DNA from: Streptomyces daqingensis
Lineage (GTDB): Bacteria > Actinomycetota > Actinomycetes > Streptomycetales > Streptomycetaceae
NCBI RefSeq assembly: GCF_014645895.1
Contig: NZ_BMMP01000010.1
Coordinates: forward strand, 186,001 to 250,000
DNA length: 64,000 nt
Reading direction: 5' to 3'
Shown: one piece after another, positions 8,312-16,922 of the stretch
Layout: each line of letters begins with the position of its first letter
Numbering within the stretch: the stretch's first letter is position 1
The notes under the pieces: generated by a model
Databases searched by the model: none
The model's input: only the letters and a program-made list of their open reading frames with translations
Told to the model about the DNA's origin: nothing
Position numbers and translations under genes: made by a program

Positions 8312-8470
8312 CGGTGCCTCCGGAGGGGGGTTTACGGACGGTGGTCCGGGCGTTCGTGAGGATCCGTGATTCTCTACGCGCGTAAAGTCTGGCGCCGAAA
8401 CCCGAGTTGTCAAGAAGAAGACCAGCCGGTTGTCACGACTGCGACGCAACTCTCGCCCGGTGCCCGCCTG

Positions 8471-8498
8471 GTGACACTCACCGCGATCGTAGTGTCAC
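8471..8498. promoter_or_regulatory. Operator-like inverted repeat between divergent genes
   Basis: Perfect 8-bp arms GTGACACT (8471-8478) and AGTGTCAC (8491-8498) with a 12-base spacer. It lies in the 300-bp divergent region between the secreted nuclease and the acidic protein gene. A TACGCT element at 8556-8561 is a possible -10 for the plus-strand gene. No regulator is encoded next to it. Confidence 0.45.
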
Positions 8499-8614
8499 TC
8501 TCGGATGCCGGGGTGGCGAGCCGTGCGATTCGGGCAGCACGGGACACATCCCGTCTACGCTGGGGCCGCACCATTCCGGCAGTGAGTAGCACCCCGTAGG
8601 AGATGAACGCGCTG

Positions 8615-10207
8615 ATGTCCGGTGAGATGACCGGTGGCGAACGCCCCGCCATGCCGCCCGTACGGCTGCCGTCCGAAGCCGAGCTGGCCCGGGACGCGCT
8701 GGCCGCCCCGCTCTTCGCGCGGGCCGCCAGGCTGGCGAGCTGGGCGGGGGACGGAGGCGCCGACGCCACGGGAGGGTCCGGCGGCAAGGGCGTCCCGGTC
8801 GGGGCGGGCGGGGAACTCCTCGCCCCGCAGATGAAGGAGGCCGTGGCGCACCTGGGGCTCTCCGAGGACGAGGACGGGGCCGCGCACACGGACCAGGCGT
8901 GGCATCTGGCCGTCGACACAGGGCTGTTGGAGGTCGAGGAGGACGGCGACGAGGACGAGGGCGGCACGGCTGGCTCCGCGGAGAGCGGGGCCGCGCGGAC
9001 GCTGACCGAGGAACCCGTGGGGTTCGCCCGACCCGGCGAGGAACTGGCCCAGCTCAGGGGCGGCGGCAGCCCGCTGGACGTGCTGGAGATCTGGCAGGGC
9101 GGTCTGGAGAGCGTCCTCGCCGACGCCGCCGCCCCCAGCTTCGAGGACCTGGTGGGCGATCTCGACGCTGTCACGGACGAGGACGGGAAGATCGACCCGG
9201 ACGCCATCGACCTCGACGACCTCGACTGGAACCCGGAGGAGGAGGCCGACTTCCTCGACGGAGCGCTCGCCAACCTCTACCTCCTCACGGCGACGGACCA
9301 GGCCGTCTCCGCCGGTGCGATGGTGCCGCTCCCCGTGCTCGCCGCCTCCATGATCGTCCCCGACGACATGGAGGAACCCACGGACGAGGTCCTCGAAGCC
9401 GTATCCGCGGCCATGATGAGGCTCGACGAGCAGTTCCGGATGCTCGCGCCCACCGGGCTCGTCGAATACCGGCCCGTGGACGAGGCGTTGACGGAGGAGT
9501 CCGACGAGGACACGGAGCTGCCGGAGCAGCTCGACGACGAGGACGTCTCCCGCTACGGCATGGTGAAGCTGACCCCCCTCGGCGTCCACGGCGTCCGTAC
9601 CCGCATCAAGGAGGCCGGTATCGAGGCGCCCGCGGTCGGGGACCTGGCCGGAGCGGGAGGCGCCGAACTGCTCGGCGCGCTCTCGGAGTACACGGAGGAG
9701 AACGCCCGGGCCGAGATCGAGTCCTGGCTCGCCGCCCGTACGCCCCTCGAAGCCGCCCGCGAACTCCTCGGCGCGGCACACGGCATGGACGAGCACGCGC
9801 CCTCGCGCCGGCTCGCCTGTCAGCAGGCCCTCTCGCTGCTGGGCAGGGAGGCCGAACCGGCCCTCCGGGACGTGCTGGAGGACAGGGAGCTGGGCGGTCT
9901 GGCCCGGGTGTGGCTCGTCGAGCACGGAGCGGACGACGTGCCGCAGCCGGACCAGGAGATGGTCTTCTGGCTCACGGTCGACACGATCGCGGCCCAGCTG
10001 GCGACAGCCGGGGAGGCGGCCGAACTTCGGGGACTGGTCCAGGGGTTGGTGGACCAGCACACCGGATTCTTCGACAAGGCATGGCGGGTCGACCACCCGG
10101 CGACCGCCGAGGTGCTGGAGGCGATGGGCCGGGTGCACCCCGACAGGCAGACGGCCAAGGAGGCCCGTAAGGCGGCCTTCAAGGCGCGCAGCCGGCTGGA
10201 GGCCTGA
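8615..10207 (+). CDS. Large acidic protein of unknown function, paralogue of the gene at 52487
   Basis: Not assigned to a characterised family. The protein (530 residues from ATG 8615) is mostly alpha-helical in character, with very acidic central stretches (EVEEDGDEDEGG near 110; DLDDLDWNPEEEADFLD near 195; EESDEDTELPEQLDDEDV near 300). It has a C-terminal region resembling HEAT-like repeats (ESWLAARTPLEAARELLGAA, then LSLLGREAEPALRDVL and LARVWLVEHGADD). The same C-terminal pattern is found in the protein at 52487-54034. AGGAG ends right before an upstream ATG at 8603, too close to serve it, so 8615 is preferred; 8603 cannot be excluded. No signal peptide or membrane segment is seen. Confidence 0.7.
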   Translation: MSGEMTGGERPAMPPVRLPSEAELARDALAAPLFARAARLASWAGDGGADATGGSGGKGVPVGAGGELLAPQMKEAVAHLGLSEDEDGAAHTDQAWHLAVDTGLLEVEEDGDEDEGGTAGSAESGAARTLTEEPVGFARPGEELAQLRGGGSPLDVLEIWQGGLESVLADAAAPSFEDLVGDLDAVTDEDGKIDPDAIDLDDLDWNPEEEADFLDGALANLYLLTATDQAVSAGAMVPLPVLAASMIVPDDMEEPTDEVLEAVSAAMMRLDEQFRMLAPTGLVEYRPVDEALTEESDEDTELPEQLDDEDVSRYGMVKLTPLGVHGVRTRIKEAGIEAPAVGDLAGAGGAELLGALSEYTEENARAEIESWLAARTPLEAARELLGAAHGMDEHAPSRRLACQQALSLLGREAEPALRDVLEDRELGGLARVWLVEHGADDVPQPDQEMVFWLTVDTIAAQLATAGEAAELRGLVQGLVDQHTGFFDKAWRVDHPATAEVLEAMGRVHPDRQTAKEARKAAFKARSRLEA

Positions 10208-10283
10208 GCCCCGGCGGCGACGGACGCGGCCTGCGGGACGGGACTTCGCGGGCCGCGGTCCTCCTGCCGGCGGGCGGCGAGGT

Positions 10284-11048
10284 TCAGATGGCGTCGAAGT
10301 CGCCGTGCCGGCCGGCCCCGGCGGCGAAGCGCGCCGCACCCTCGCCGGCTTCGCGCAGCGCCTCCTGGCCGTGACGCAGTTCGCGGGCCATCGCCTCCTC
10401 CTCGGTCAGGCCGTGCTGCTCGTGTACCGAGGCGAGGTCGCCGCGCAGGCAGGTCTGCGGGAACCGGGCGATCCCGGCCGCCAGTTCCTCGGCGGCGGAG
10501 CGTGAAGTGCCGGGCGGGACGAGGCGGTTGACGAGCCCCATCCCGTACGCCTCGGACGCGGGGACCGGCCGGCCGGTGAGGATGAGGTCCAGGGCGCGGC
10601 TCGTGCCGATCAGGCGCGGCAGGCGCACCGTACCGCCGTCGATGAGAGGGACGCCCCATCGGCGGCAGAAGACGCCGAAGACGGCGTCCTCCTCGGCGAC
10701 CCGCAGATCGCACCACAGGGCGAGTTCGAGCCCTCCGGCGACTGCGTGGCCGGCGACCGCCGCGATCACGGGCTTCGAGAGGCGGAGCCTCGTGGGGCCC
10801 ATCGGGCCGTCCCCGCCGGGGGCGACGCGGTTGGCCCGGTCCGTCCCGATGGCCTTGAGGTCCGCGCCGGCGCAGAAGCTGCCGCCCTCACCCCACAGGA
10901 CCGCGACCAGCGCCTCGGTGTCCGCCTCGAATGCCTTGAAGGCGTCCGCGAGCGCCTGCGCCGTCTCGCCGTCCACGGCGTTGCGCGCGGTGGGGCGGGA
11001 GAGGATCACCGTCGTGACCGGCCCCTGCTTCTCGGTGCGTACGGCCAT
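10284..11048 (-). CDS. Crotonase-family enoyl-CoA hydratase/isomerase
   Basis: Protein of 254 residues with the crotonase fold. The first oxyanion-hole segment is GGSFCAGADLKAIG, the second AVAGHAVAGGLELALWCDLRVA. One acidic catalytic position is present in the second active-site loop (FCRRWGVPLIDGG: D rather than the E of classic hydratases), so hydration of crotonyl-CoA should not be assumed. Length is normal. The gene stands alone and converges on the acidic protein gene. A weak inverted repeat (10225-10231 with 10251-10257) lies between them. Confidence 0.88.
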   Translation of the reverse strand: MAVRTEKQGPVTTVILSRPTARNAVDGETAQALADAFKAFEADTEALVAVLWGEGGSFCAGADLKAIGTDRANRVAPGGDGPMGPTRLRLSKPVIAAVAGHAVAGGLELALWCDLRVAEEDAVFGVFCRRWGVPLIDGGTVRLPRLIGTSRALDLILTGRPVPASEAYGMGLVNRLVPPGTSRSAAEELAAGIARFPQTCLRGDLASVHEQHGLTEEEAMARELRHGQEALREAGEGAARFAAGAGRHGDFDAI

Positions 11049-11187
11049 GGACGCGACCTCCGTGTGTGTCAGGACGGTTGAGTGCGCCCGGCCCCGGGCG
11101 GCGGGGGCGCGCGGCGGCGCCAGAGGACCCTATCGGTGGGCGCCGGGACAGGCCCCACGCGGCCCCCGCCGCCCCGCGGACGGTGGT

Positions 11188-11238
11188 GTCTCGCTGAGCG
11201 AGACGCGATTCCGTCATATGGATGGCTTGAAGTAGCCT
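11188..11238 (+). promoter_or_regulatory. 17-bp palindrome and promoter upstream of the sulfur transporter leader
   Basis: Perfect palindrome GTCTCGCT-G-AGCGAGAC at 11188-11204. Next come TTCCGT at 11209-11214 and TAGCCT at 11233-11238 (18-bp spacing). The -10 element is seven bases before the leader-peptide ATG at 11246. The palindrome abuts the -35 element. Its binding protein is unknown. Confidence 0.6.
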
Positions 11239-11245
11239 GCTGCGC

Positions 11246-11329
11246 ATGTTCGGTACCACGCGCCATCTGGCACTCGCGCTCTTCGCGGCCACGGCGTGGA
11301 GCGTCGACGACGCACTCTGTCGACGCTGA
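11246..11329 (+). CDS. Putative 27-codon leader peptide upstream of YeeE/YedE transporter
   Basis: Short ORF starting seven bases after a TAGCCT promoter element, so probably leaderless. The product has 27 residues, is hydrophobic in the middle (LALALFAATAW) and ends DDALCRR. Its only cysteine is in the third-last codon, followed by two arginines and the stop. The transporter gene starts 239 bp downstream, with a stem-loop between. Short cysteine-containing leaders ahead of sulfur genes are known in actinobacteria, where translation stalling senses cysteine. That parallel, and that the ORF is translated at all, is inference. Confidence 0.5.
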   Translation: MFGTTRHLALALFAATAWSVDDALCRR

Positions 11330-11362
11330 ACGCCGCGCCCCGCGCCCCCGCCGGCCCCTCTC

Positions 11363-11385
11363 CGGTCCGCTGAACCCGCGGACCG
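11363..11385 (+). other. Stem-loop in the leader of the sulfur transporter gene
   Basis: Arms CGGTCCGC (11363-11370) and GCGGACCG (11378-11385) with a seven-base loop, 34 bp after the leader-peptide stop. The remaining leader up to 11560 is C-rich with weaker pairing and shows no recognisable SAM or other riboswitch core. It could be an attenuator. Confidence 0.4.
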
Positions 11386-11568
11386 CTCCCGTGCCGGCCG
11401 TCGGCCCGTGGCGCTCCCGATCCGGCACTCGCCGGGCGGCCCGCGACGCCTCCAGCGCCCGCCCACGGCGCGACCGAACCGGGCGGCCCCGCCCCTCGGA
11501 CTGCCTCCCGGGCCTGCCCTGCCTGGTCCCCTCTTCACCGCCCCTCCCGCACCGACCGGAGTTACCTC

Positions 11569-12891
11569 GTGACCACCGCACCACCCTCCGGAGCGACGCC
11601 CGCCGGCACGGACAGTCCGGACCGGACGGAACGCCCCCTCCGCAAGCTCGCCTGGTTCGAGCCCGCGCCGACGCGCGTACCCGCGCCCGACGCCGACCCC
11701 GTACCGCCCGTGCGGCGCCTGCCCCTCCTCGTCGCCGGCGTGCTCGGTGCCGTCCTCACCGCGTATGTGTGGGCGGTCCACGGGGCGAAGCCGGGCATCC
11801 TGCTCCTCCTCGGAGTGGGCCTCGGCGTCGGGCTCTTCCACTCGCGCTTCGGCTTCACCTCGGCCTGGCGCCAGCTTGTCGCCGTGGGGAACGGCGCGGG
11901 AATGCGGGCGCACGCCCTGCTGCTCGGGACGACGGCCACGCTCTTCGCGCTCGTGATCGGCTCGGGGACGGGGCTGTTCGGTACCGCGCCGGCCCCCAGC
12001 ACCGGTCCGCTCGGCGTCGGGCTGCTCGCCGGAGCCTTCCTCTTCGCCGTCGGCATGCAGATCGGCGGGGCCTGCGCCTCCGGTACGCTCTTCGCCGTCG
12101 GCTCCGGGCAGAGCACGATCGTGCTCACGCTGGGCGGCTTCATCGCCGGATCGACGCTCGCGGCCTGGCAGTACGGCCTCTGGCGTGACCTGCCGGCCTT
12201 CGAGCCGGTCCTCTTCTCCGACGGGCTGGGCTGGCCGGGCTCCCTGGCGCTGACCCTGGCGCTGCTCGCCCTCGTCGTGGTCGTCTCCCGGAAGATCCAG
12301 GCGCGGCGCAACCCGCCGCCCCTGGGCGCCCCGCCCTCGGCCCGCGGCGCCCTCGCCCGTACGGTGCGGGGTTCGTGGCCGTTGGCCGCCGGTGCCGTCG
12401 TGCTCGCAGTACTGGGTGCGGGCGTGCTGCTGGTCTCGGGCGGCGCATGGGGCGTGACCAGCGCGTTCGCCCTGTGGGGTTCGAAGCTGGCGGGCGCGCT
12501 GGGCGCCTCGCCGGAGACGTGGGCGTACTGGCAGGAGCCGAAGAACGCCGTTCAGCTCTCCGGGCCGGTCCTGGCGGACAAGACCAGCCTCACCGACTTC
12601 GGCATCATGATCGGCGCCGCCCTGGCCGCTGCGGCGGGCGGCGTGTGGACGCTGCACCGAGGGATCGCCCTGCGCCGCGGCGTGGGCGCCGTCCTCGGGG
12701 GCGTGCTGATGGGGATCGGCGCCAGGATCGCGGGCGGCTGCAACATCGGCGCCTACCTGGCGGGAATCGCCTCCGGCAGCCTGCACGGGTGGATCTGGGC
12801 GGCCGCCGCGATCGCCGGGACGTACGCGGGCCTGAAACTCCGGCCGCTGTTCCGGCTGGGCAACCCCGCTCCGCGCGACGGAGTCTGCTGA
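11569..12891 (+). CDS. YeeE/YedE (TsuA-like) sulfur-compound transporter
   Basis: Membrane protein of 440 residues with about ten hydrophobic segments and the two-fold YeeE/YedE repeat. The first half has GMQIGGACASGTLFAVGSG, the second MGIGARIAGGCNIGAYL. These glycine-rich motifs each carry the conserved cysteine that conducts thiosulfate in TsuA proteins. The N-terminal 40 residues are polar and cytoplasmic. GTG 11569 is supported by GGAG eight bases upstream. The likely substrate is thiosulfate or a related sulfur species. The upstream leader peptide and palindrome suggest control by sulfur status. Confidence 0.9.
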   Translation: MTTAPPSGATPAGTDSPDRTERPLRKLAWFEPAPTRVPAPDADPVPPVRRLPLLVAGVLGAVLTAYVWAVHGAKPGILLLLGVGLGVGLFHSRFGFTSAWRQLVAVGNGAGMRAHALLLGTTATLFALVIGSGTGLFGTAPAPSTGPLGVGLLAGAFLFAVGMQIGGACASGTLFAVGSGQSTIVLTLGGFIAGSTLAAWQYGLWRDLPAFEPVLFSDGLGWPGSLALTLALLALVVVVSRKIQARRNPPPLGAPPSARGALARTVRGSWPLAAGAVVLAVLGAGVLLVSGGAWGVTSAFALWGSKLAGALGASPETWAYWQEPKNAVQLSGPVLADKTSLTDFGIMIGAALAAAAGGVWTLHRGIALRRGVGAVLGGVLMGIGARIAGGCNIGAYLAGIASGSLHGWIWAAAAIAGTYAGLKLRPLFRLGNPAPRDGVC

Positions 12892-13214
12892 CGGCTCTCA
12901 GGAGGCGCACAGCGCAGAGGCGAGGCGCTCCGACGGCGCCTACAGGCTGAGGGGTTCATCGGGCTGAGGGTGCCGGAGCGCCCTTGTTCCCGCGCTCCGT
13001 CACCCGCGGCCCGGCAAAGGCCAGGCGGGCGGACCCTCTCCCCGGATGTCCGCCCGCCCGGTCCCCACCGGCCCCCACCGGTCCGGAGAGCACCGTCGCC
13101 CGCCCGGCTGTCCGGCGCGCGCGGCCCGTCCCCACGGGGACGTGGCCGCGCGGCTCCGGCTCCCGGGCCGGTTTCCGGCTTCCGCGCCGGCTCCGGCCTC
13201 CTCGGCCGTACGGG
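12892..13214. other. Gene-free convergent intergenic region
   Basis: About 320 bp between the converging transporter and dehydrogenase genes. It is GC-rich with many short CCGG-type repeats. A GTCCCC/GGGGAC inverted repeat with a two-base centre lies at 13128-13141. Several overlapping ORFs can be read but none has a ribosome binding site or family match. It probably serves only as a bidirectional termination region. Confidence 0.5.
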
Positions 13215-14612
13215 TCACCCCTCGGGCCCGAACCACACCGTCGTCGCGTTGCAGAATTCGCGGATGCCGTGCCCGGCCAGCTCGCGCCCGTACCCGGAAC
13301 GCTTGGTGCCGCCGAAGGGCAGTCCGGGATGCGAGGCCGTCATGCCGTTGAAGTAGACGGCTCCGGCCGCCAGGTCGCGGGTGAGCCGTTCCTGTTCGGC
13401 GGGGTCGCGGGTCCAGGCGTTGGAGCTGAGCCCGAAGGGCGTGTCGTTGGCCAGGTCGATCGCCTCGTCGAGGTCGGCCACGCGGTAGAGCGACGCGACG
13501 GGGCCGAAGGCCTCCTCGCGGTGCACCCGCATCGCCTCCGTGATGCCGGTGAGCACCGTGGGCTCGTAGAAGTAGCCGTTCGTGAGGTGCTGCGGGCGCC
13601 CGCCTCCGCACAGGGCGGTGGCTCCGCGACGGGTCGCGTCGTCGACGAGCTCCTCCAGGTCGGAGCGGCCGTTCGCGCTGGAGAGCGGACCGACGTCGGT
13701 CTCCTCGTCCATCGGGTCGCCGACCTTGAGCGACGCCATGCGCTCCACGAATCCCGAGGAGAACTGCTCGAAGACGTCGGTGTGGACGATGAAGCGCTTC
13801 GCGGCGATGCACGACTGCCCGGCGTTCTGCACGCGGGCGGTGACGGCGGTCCGCACGGCCTTGTCCAGGTCGGCGGAGGGCATCACGAGGTACGGGTCGC
13901 TTCCGCCCAGTTCGAGCACCGTCTTCTTGATCTCGTCGCCCGCGATCGAGGCGACGGAGCGGCCCGCGGGTTCGCTGCCGGTCAGCGTCGCCGCGGCGAC
14001 GCGCTCGTCGCGCAGGAGGTCCGCGATGGCGCCGGAGCCGATCAGCAGGGTCTGGAAGACGCCTTCGGGGAACCCCGCCCTGCGGAAGAGCTCTTCCATG
14101 TAGAGGGCGGTCTGCGGGACGTTCGACGCGTGCTTCAGCAGGCCCGTGTTGCCCGCCATGAGGGCCGGAGCGGCGAAGCGGACCACCTGCCACAGGGGGA
14201 AGTTCCACGGCATGACCGCCAGTACCGTGCCGAGGGGGCGGTAGCGCACGAAGGCCCGCACCGCGCCCGAGTCCTCGACGTCGGCCTGCTCGGGCCGCTC
14301 GTCGGCGAGCAGCTTCTCGGCGTGCTCGGCGTACCAGCGCATCGCCTTGACGCACTTGGCCACCTCGGCCCGCGCGGAGGCGAGCGTCTTGCCCATCTCC
14401 GTGGTGATGGTGCGGGCGACGCTCTCCTGGTCCTCCTCGAGCAGGTCTGCGGCGCGGTGCATGAGCCCGGCGCGGTGGGCGAAATCGGTCAGGCGGTACT
14501 CGCCGAACGCCCTGTCCGCCCGGACGAGCCGCTCTTCGATCTCGCCGGCGTTCAGCGCGTCGAACGTCTTGAGGGTCTCGCCCGTGGCCGGATTCACGGT
14601 GGCGATGGCCAT
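13215..14612 (-). CDS. NAD(P)-dependent aldehyde dehydrogenase, succinate-semialdehyde type
   Basis: ALDH-superfamily protein of 465 residues. Catalytic glutamate is in VLELGGSDPYLV, catalytic cysteine in NAGQSCIAAKRF, and the asparagine in MPWNFPLWQ. It best resembles the GabD/short-loop succinate-semialdehyde dehydrogenases (residue order MAIATVNPATGE; KHASNVPQTAL). Those oxidise succinate semialdehyde to succinate in the GABA shunt. Substrate is inferred; related actinobacterial enzymes take other semialdehydes. It stands alone, with about 250 bp upstream before the TerD gene. Confidence 0.9.
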   Translation of the reverse strand: MAIATVNPATGETLKTFDALNAGEIEERLVRADRAFGEYRLTDFAHRAGLMHRAADLLEEDQESVARTITTEMGKTLASARAEVAKCVKAMRWYAEHAEKLLADERPEQADVEDSGAVRAFVRYRPLGTVLAVMPWNFPLWQVVRFAAPALMAGNTGLLKHASNVPQTALYMEELFRRAGFPEGVFQTLLIGSGAIADLLRDERVAAATLTGSEPAGRSVASIAGDEIKKTVLELGGSDPYLVMPSADLDKAVRTAVTARVQNAGQSCIAAKRFIVHTDVFEQFSSGFVERMASLKVGDPMDEETDVGPLSSANGRSDLEELVDDATRRGATALCGGGRPQHLTNGYFYEPTVLTGITEAMRVHREEAFGPVASLYRVADLDEAIDLANDTPFGLSSNAWTRDPAEQERLTRDLAAGAVYFNGMTASHPGLPFGGTKRSGYGRELAGHGIREFCNATTVWFGPEG

Positions 14613-14860
14613 GTGAAGCGCCTCCTTCTGCCTGCTTCGGGAGCCTGTCTGCGCGTCCGCGCAGTACGGACGCCGGCTGTCCGCACGGGCGCCGGCGCTC
14701 CGCGCCCTTCGCGGTACCCCGGATCGGGCGCCCTATGGCTCGTCGCGGGCGCCGGAAGCGGCAGCGGACGGAGAGAAGCGAGGTGGGGGAAGGGGCGACG
14801 GGAGAGACGGGGAGAGCGGCGGAGGTGCGGGCCGCCGGGCCCGCCCCTCCGCCGGCACCG

Positions 14861-16078
14861 TCACAGCGCGGCGCCTCCCGGCTTGACCATTCCGCGGACG
14901 GTGCGCGAGTCGACGTACTCGCCCAGTGCCGTCATGTCCCACTCGCCGGAGAACTGGCGGACCAGCTTGCACATCAGGACGCCGGTGCGCGGCTCCGCGT
15001 TGCTGAGGTCGAACCTCACCAGCTCCTGGTCGCTGCCCGCGTCGATGAGGCGGCAGTACGCCTTGGCCACCTCGGTGAACTTCTGCCCGGAGAAGGAGTT
15101 CACGGTGAAGACCAGCCCCGAGACCTGCGGCGGGAGGTCGCCGAGATGGACGGTGATCACCTCGTCGTCGCCGCCGCCCTCACCGGTGAGGTTGTCGCCG
15201 GAGTGCTGCACGACGCCGTTGAGGATGACGAGCTTGCCGAAGTAGCAGGCGTCGACCTTCTTGCGGTTGGCGTCGTAGGCGATGACGGAGGCGTCCAGGT
15301 CGATGTCCTGGGCCCTCCCGCGCCCCTTGTACGCGGGCTCCCAGCCGAGGCCCATCTTCACCGTGGTGAGCACGGGGCGCCCGCCCTTGGTGAGCGAGAC
15401 CGTCTGGTTCTTCTGCAGGCTGACCCTGCCCTTGTCCAGGTTGATCTTTACGTTGGCGGGCGGGGCGGACGGCGCGGGCTGAGCGGCGGGCGTGGGCGGG
15501 GGAGCGGGCGCCGCCTGCGGTGCGGGCTGCGGCGGAGGCGCGTGCGGGGTGGGCGGGGGAGCGGGCGCCGCCTGCGGCGCCGCGGGCTCCTCGACGTTGA
15601 CGCCGAAGTCGGTGGCGATACCGCCGAGTCCGTTGGCGTAGCCCTGGCCGACAGCGCGCACCTTCCACGCGTTTCCGCGGCGGTAGACCTCGATCACGAC
15701 GAGGGCCGTCTCCGCGCCGAGCTGGGGCGGGGTGAACGTGGCGACGACCGCCTGCGTATCGGCGTCCCGTACGGTCGCCGTCGGTTCCGTGCCGGCGAAG
15801 GCGGCACCGGGGGCGTCGAGGCTGGCCGTGACGACGACCTTGTGCACGTCGGCGGGCACCGCGGCGGTGTCGACGGTGATGGTGTCGGCGGCGCCGCTGC
15901 TGTGCGTCACGCCCGGGGCGGTGGGCTGGTTGTAGAAGACGAAGTCGTCGTCCGATCGAACCTTTCCCTGCTCGCCGAGCAGCAGCCCCGACACGTCGAG
16001 CCGGGTCGGTGCGGTCACTTCCACGGCGACCCGCGGTGTGGTCAGCGGAAGGTTCGAGCCAGGAGTCATTGCGGTCAT
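14861..16078 (-). CDS. Two-domain TerD-family stress protein with proline/alanine-rich linker
   Basis: Protein of 405 residues. It has an N-terminal TerD-like beta-sandwich (about 10-165), a linker made of two QAAPAPPPTP units (about 167-205) and a second, canonical TerD domain (about 208-400). The second domain shows NVKINLDKGRVSLQKNQTVSLT, LGWEP, DIDLDASVIAYD, LVILNGVVQHSGDNLTG and the acidic GGGDDEVITV. These carry the calcium-binding acidic clusters of the Ter family. The first domain retains SDDDFVFYNQP. TerD proteins are linked to tellurite resistance and developmental stress in Streptomyces. An in-frame ATG three codons downstream is an alternative start. Confidence 0.9.
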   Translation of the reverse strand: MTAMTPGSNLPLTTPRVAVEVTAPTRLDVSGLLLGEQGKVRSDDDFVFYNQPTAPGVTHSSGAADTITVDTAAVPADVHKVVVTASLDAPGAAFAGTEPTATVRDADTQAVVATFTPPQLGAETALVVIEVYRRGNAWKVRAVGQGYANGLGGIATDFGVNVEEPAAPQAAPAPPPTPHAPPPQPAPQAAPAPPPTPAAQPAPSAPPANVKINLDKGRVSLQKNQTVSLTKGGRPVLTTVKMGLGWEPAYKGRGRAQDIDLDASVIAYDANRKKVDACYFGKLVILNGVVQHSGDNLTGEGGGDDEVITVHLGDLPPQVSGLVFTVNSFSGQKFTEVAKAYCRLIDAGSDQELVRFDLSNAEPRTGVLMCKLVRQFSGEWDMTALGEYVDSRTVRGMVKPGGAAL

Positions 16079-16121
16079 GCCGGTCGTAACGAGCGGCCTG
16101 GCTTTGCGGTTCCTTTGCCGA

Positions 16122-16155
16122 GAGCGCAGGTGAGCCGGGGGTGAGCGCAGGTGAG
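16122..16155. repeat. 13-bp direct repeat
   Basis: GAGCGCAGGTGAG occurs at 16122-16134 and again at 16143-16155, a 21-bp period. It lies in the short space between the TerD start and the end of the GlsB-like gene. Function unknown. Confidence 0.6.
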
Positions 16156-16157
16156 GG

Positions 16158-16487
16158 TCAGCGGCGCCGTTCCCGCGAGTGGCCGAAGAAGATGCGGTAG
16201 GCGATCAGCAGCACCAGCGATCCCGCGATGGCCGCGACCCACAGCGCCGGATCGAAGAAGTCGTGGTCCACCGACCGGTCGAGGAACGTCGAGGAGAGCC
16301 AGCCGCCGAGGAAGGCGCCGACGATACCGATGAGGATCGTGCCGAGCAGCCCGCCCGGATCGCGGCCCGGGAGGAGGACCTTGGCGACGGTGCCGGCGAC
16401 GAGCCCCAGGATCAGCCAGCTGACGACCCCGGACTCCATGAGGCCGGACAGGGCCGACTCCGGATCGGTGTCTGCGATGAAGAACAT
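16158..16487 (-). CDS. GlsB/YeaQ/YmgE-family (transglycosylase-associated) membrane protein
   Basis: Small membrane protein of 109 residues with three hydrophobic helices. The family motif reads GLVAGTVAKVLLPGRDPGG followed by TILIGIVGAFLGGWL. The ATG at 16487 is chosen because GGGGAGG lies nine bases upstream; longer readings lack a site. Members are general-stress-induced membrane proteins of unknown activity. Its neighbour TerD is also a stress protein, and the two may share a transcript in the minus direction. Confidence 0.88.
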   Translation of the reverse strand: MFFIADTDPESALSGLMESGVVSWLILGLVAGTVAKVLLPGRDPGGLLGTILIGIVGAFLGGWLSSTFLDRSVDHDFFDPALWVAAIAGSLVLLIAYRIFFGHSRERRR

Positions 16488-16756
16488 GGTGAAGCGCCTC
16501 CCCGTGGCGACCGTGCTGATCGGTTCGGTGACCATCATGCCCGCTGACTTGCGCTTCAGTGCAGCGGGTTGGCATCCGCCTCCCTGCAACTGGCCCGCGT
16601 GGCGGCGGTGATGGGGACCGGCGGGCCCGACTCGCCTCGTCCGGAGGGGAGTCGGGGCGGCGCGGCGCGGCGCGGGTGCGGCGATCGCAGCGGCCGGCCG
16701 GCCGCTCGTTGCCGTCTGCGGCTGTGCAGGTGGAGCTGTCGTCCTCCTTCTCGTTC

Positions 16757-16831
16757 TTGACCGGTGGATCGCGGCTGGCCTACGGTGATTTCACGTTCAG
16801 AAATGTAGACGTCGATCAGAAACGTGTACAC
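16757..16831 (+). promoter_or_regulatory. Promoter and repeat-rich operator upstream of kdgD
   Basis: TTGACC (16757-16762) and TACGGT (16781-16786) with 18-bp spacing form a good vegetative promoter. Just downstream lies a direct repeat TCAGAAAYGT at 16797 and 16816 (19-bp period). CACGTT (16792-16797) is inverted as AACGTG (16821-16826), and GTGTACAC at 16824-16831 is an 8-bp palindrome. Elements placed after the likely start point near 16793 suit a repressor. The remaining 16488-16756 stretch of this divergent region is GC-rich with nothing recognised. Confidence 0.55.
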
Positions 16832-16922
16832 AATCGGAGCCGGGTGCCACGGGTGTGGCACCTCCGGTCAACGACGCGCCGGGACGGCCCAGTTGCGTGC
16901 CGTCCCTTCCCGGGAGTTCCGC

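Noticed and set aside
11330..11568. Possible SAM riboswitch in the leader of the sulfur transporter gene
   Set aside because: No conserved SAM aptamer core was seen; only a simple stem-loop.
16824..16922. Upstream in-frame extension of kdgD
   Set aside because: It would translate the operator region and lacks a ribosome binding site; ATG 16923 has GGGAG and matches the family start.
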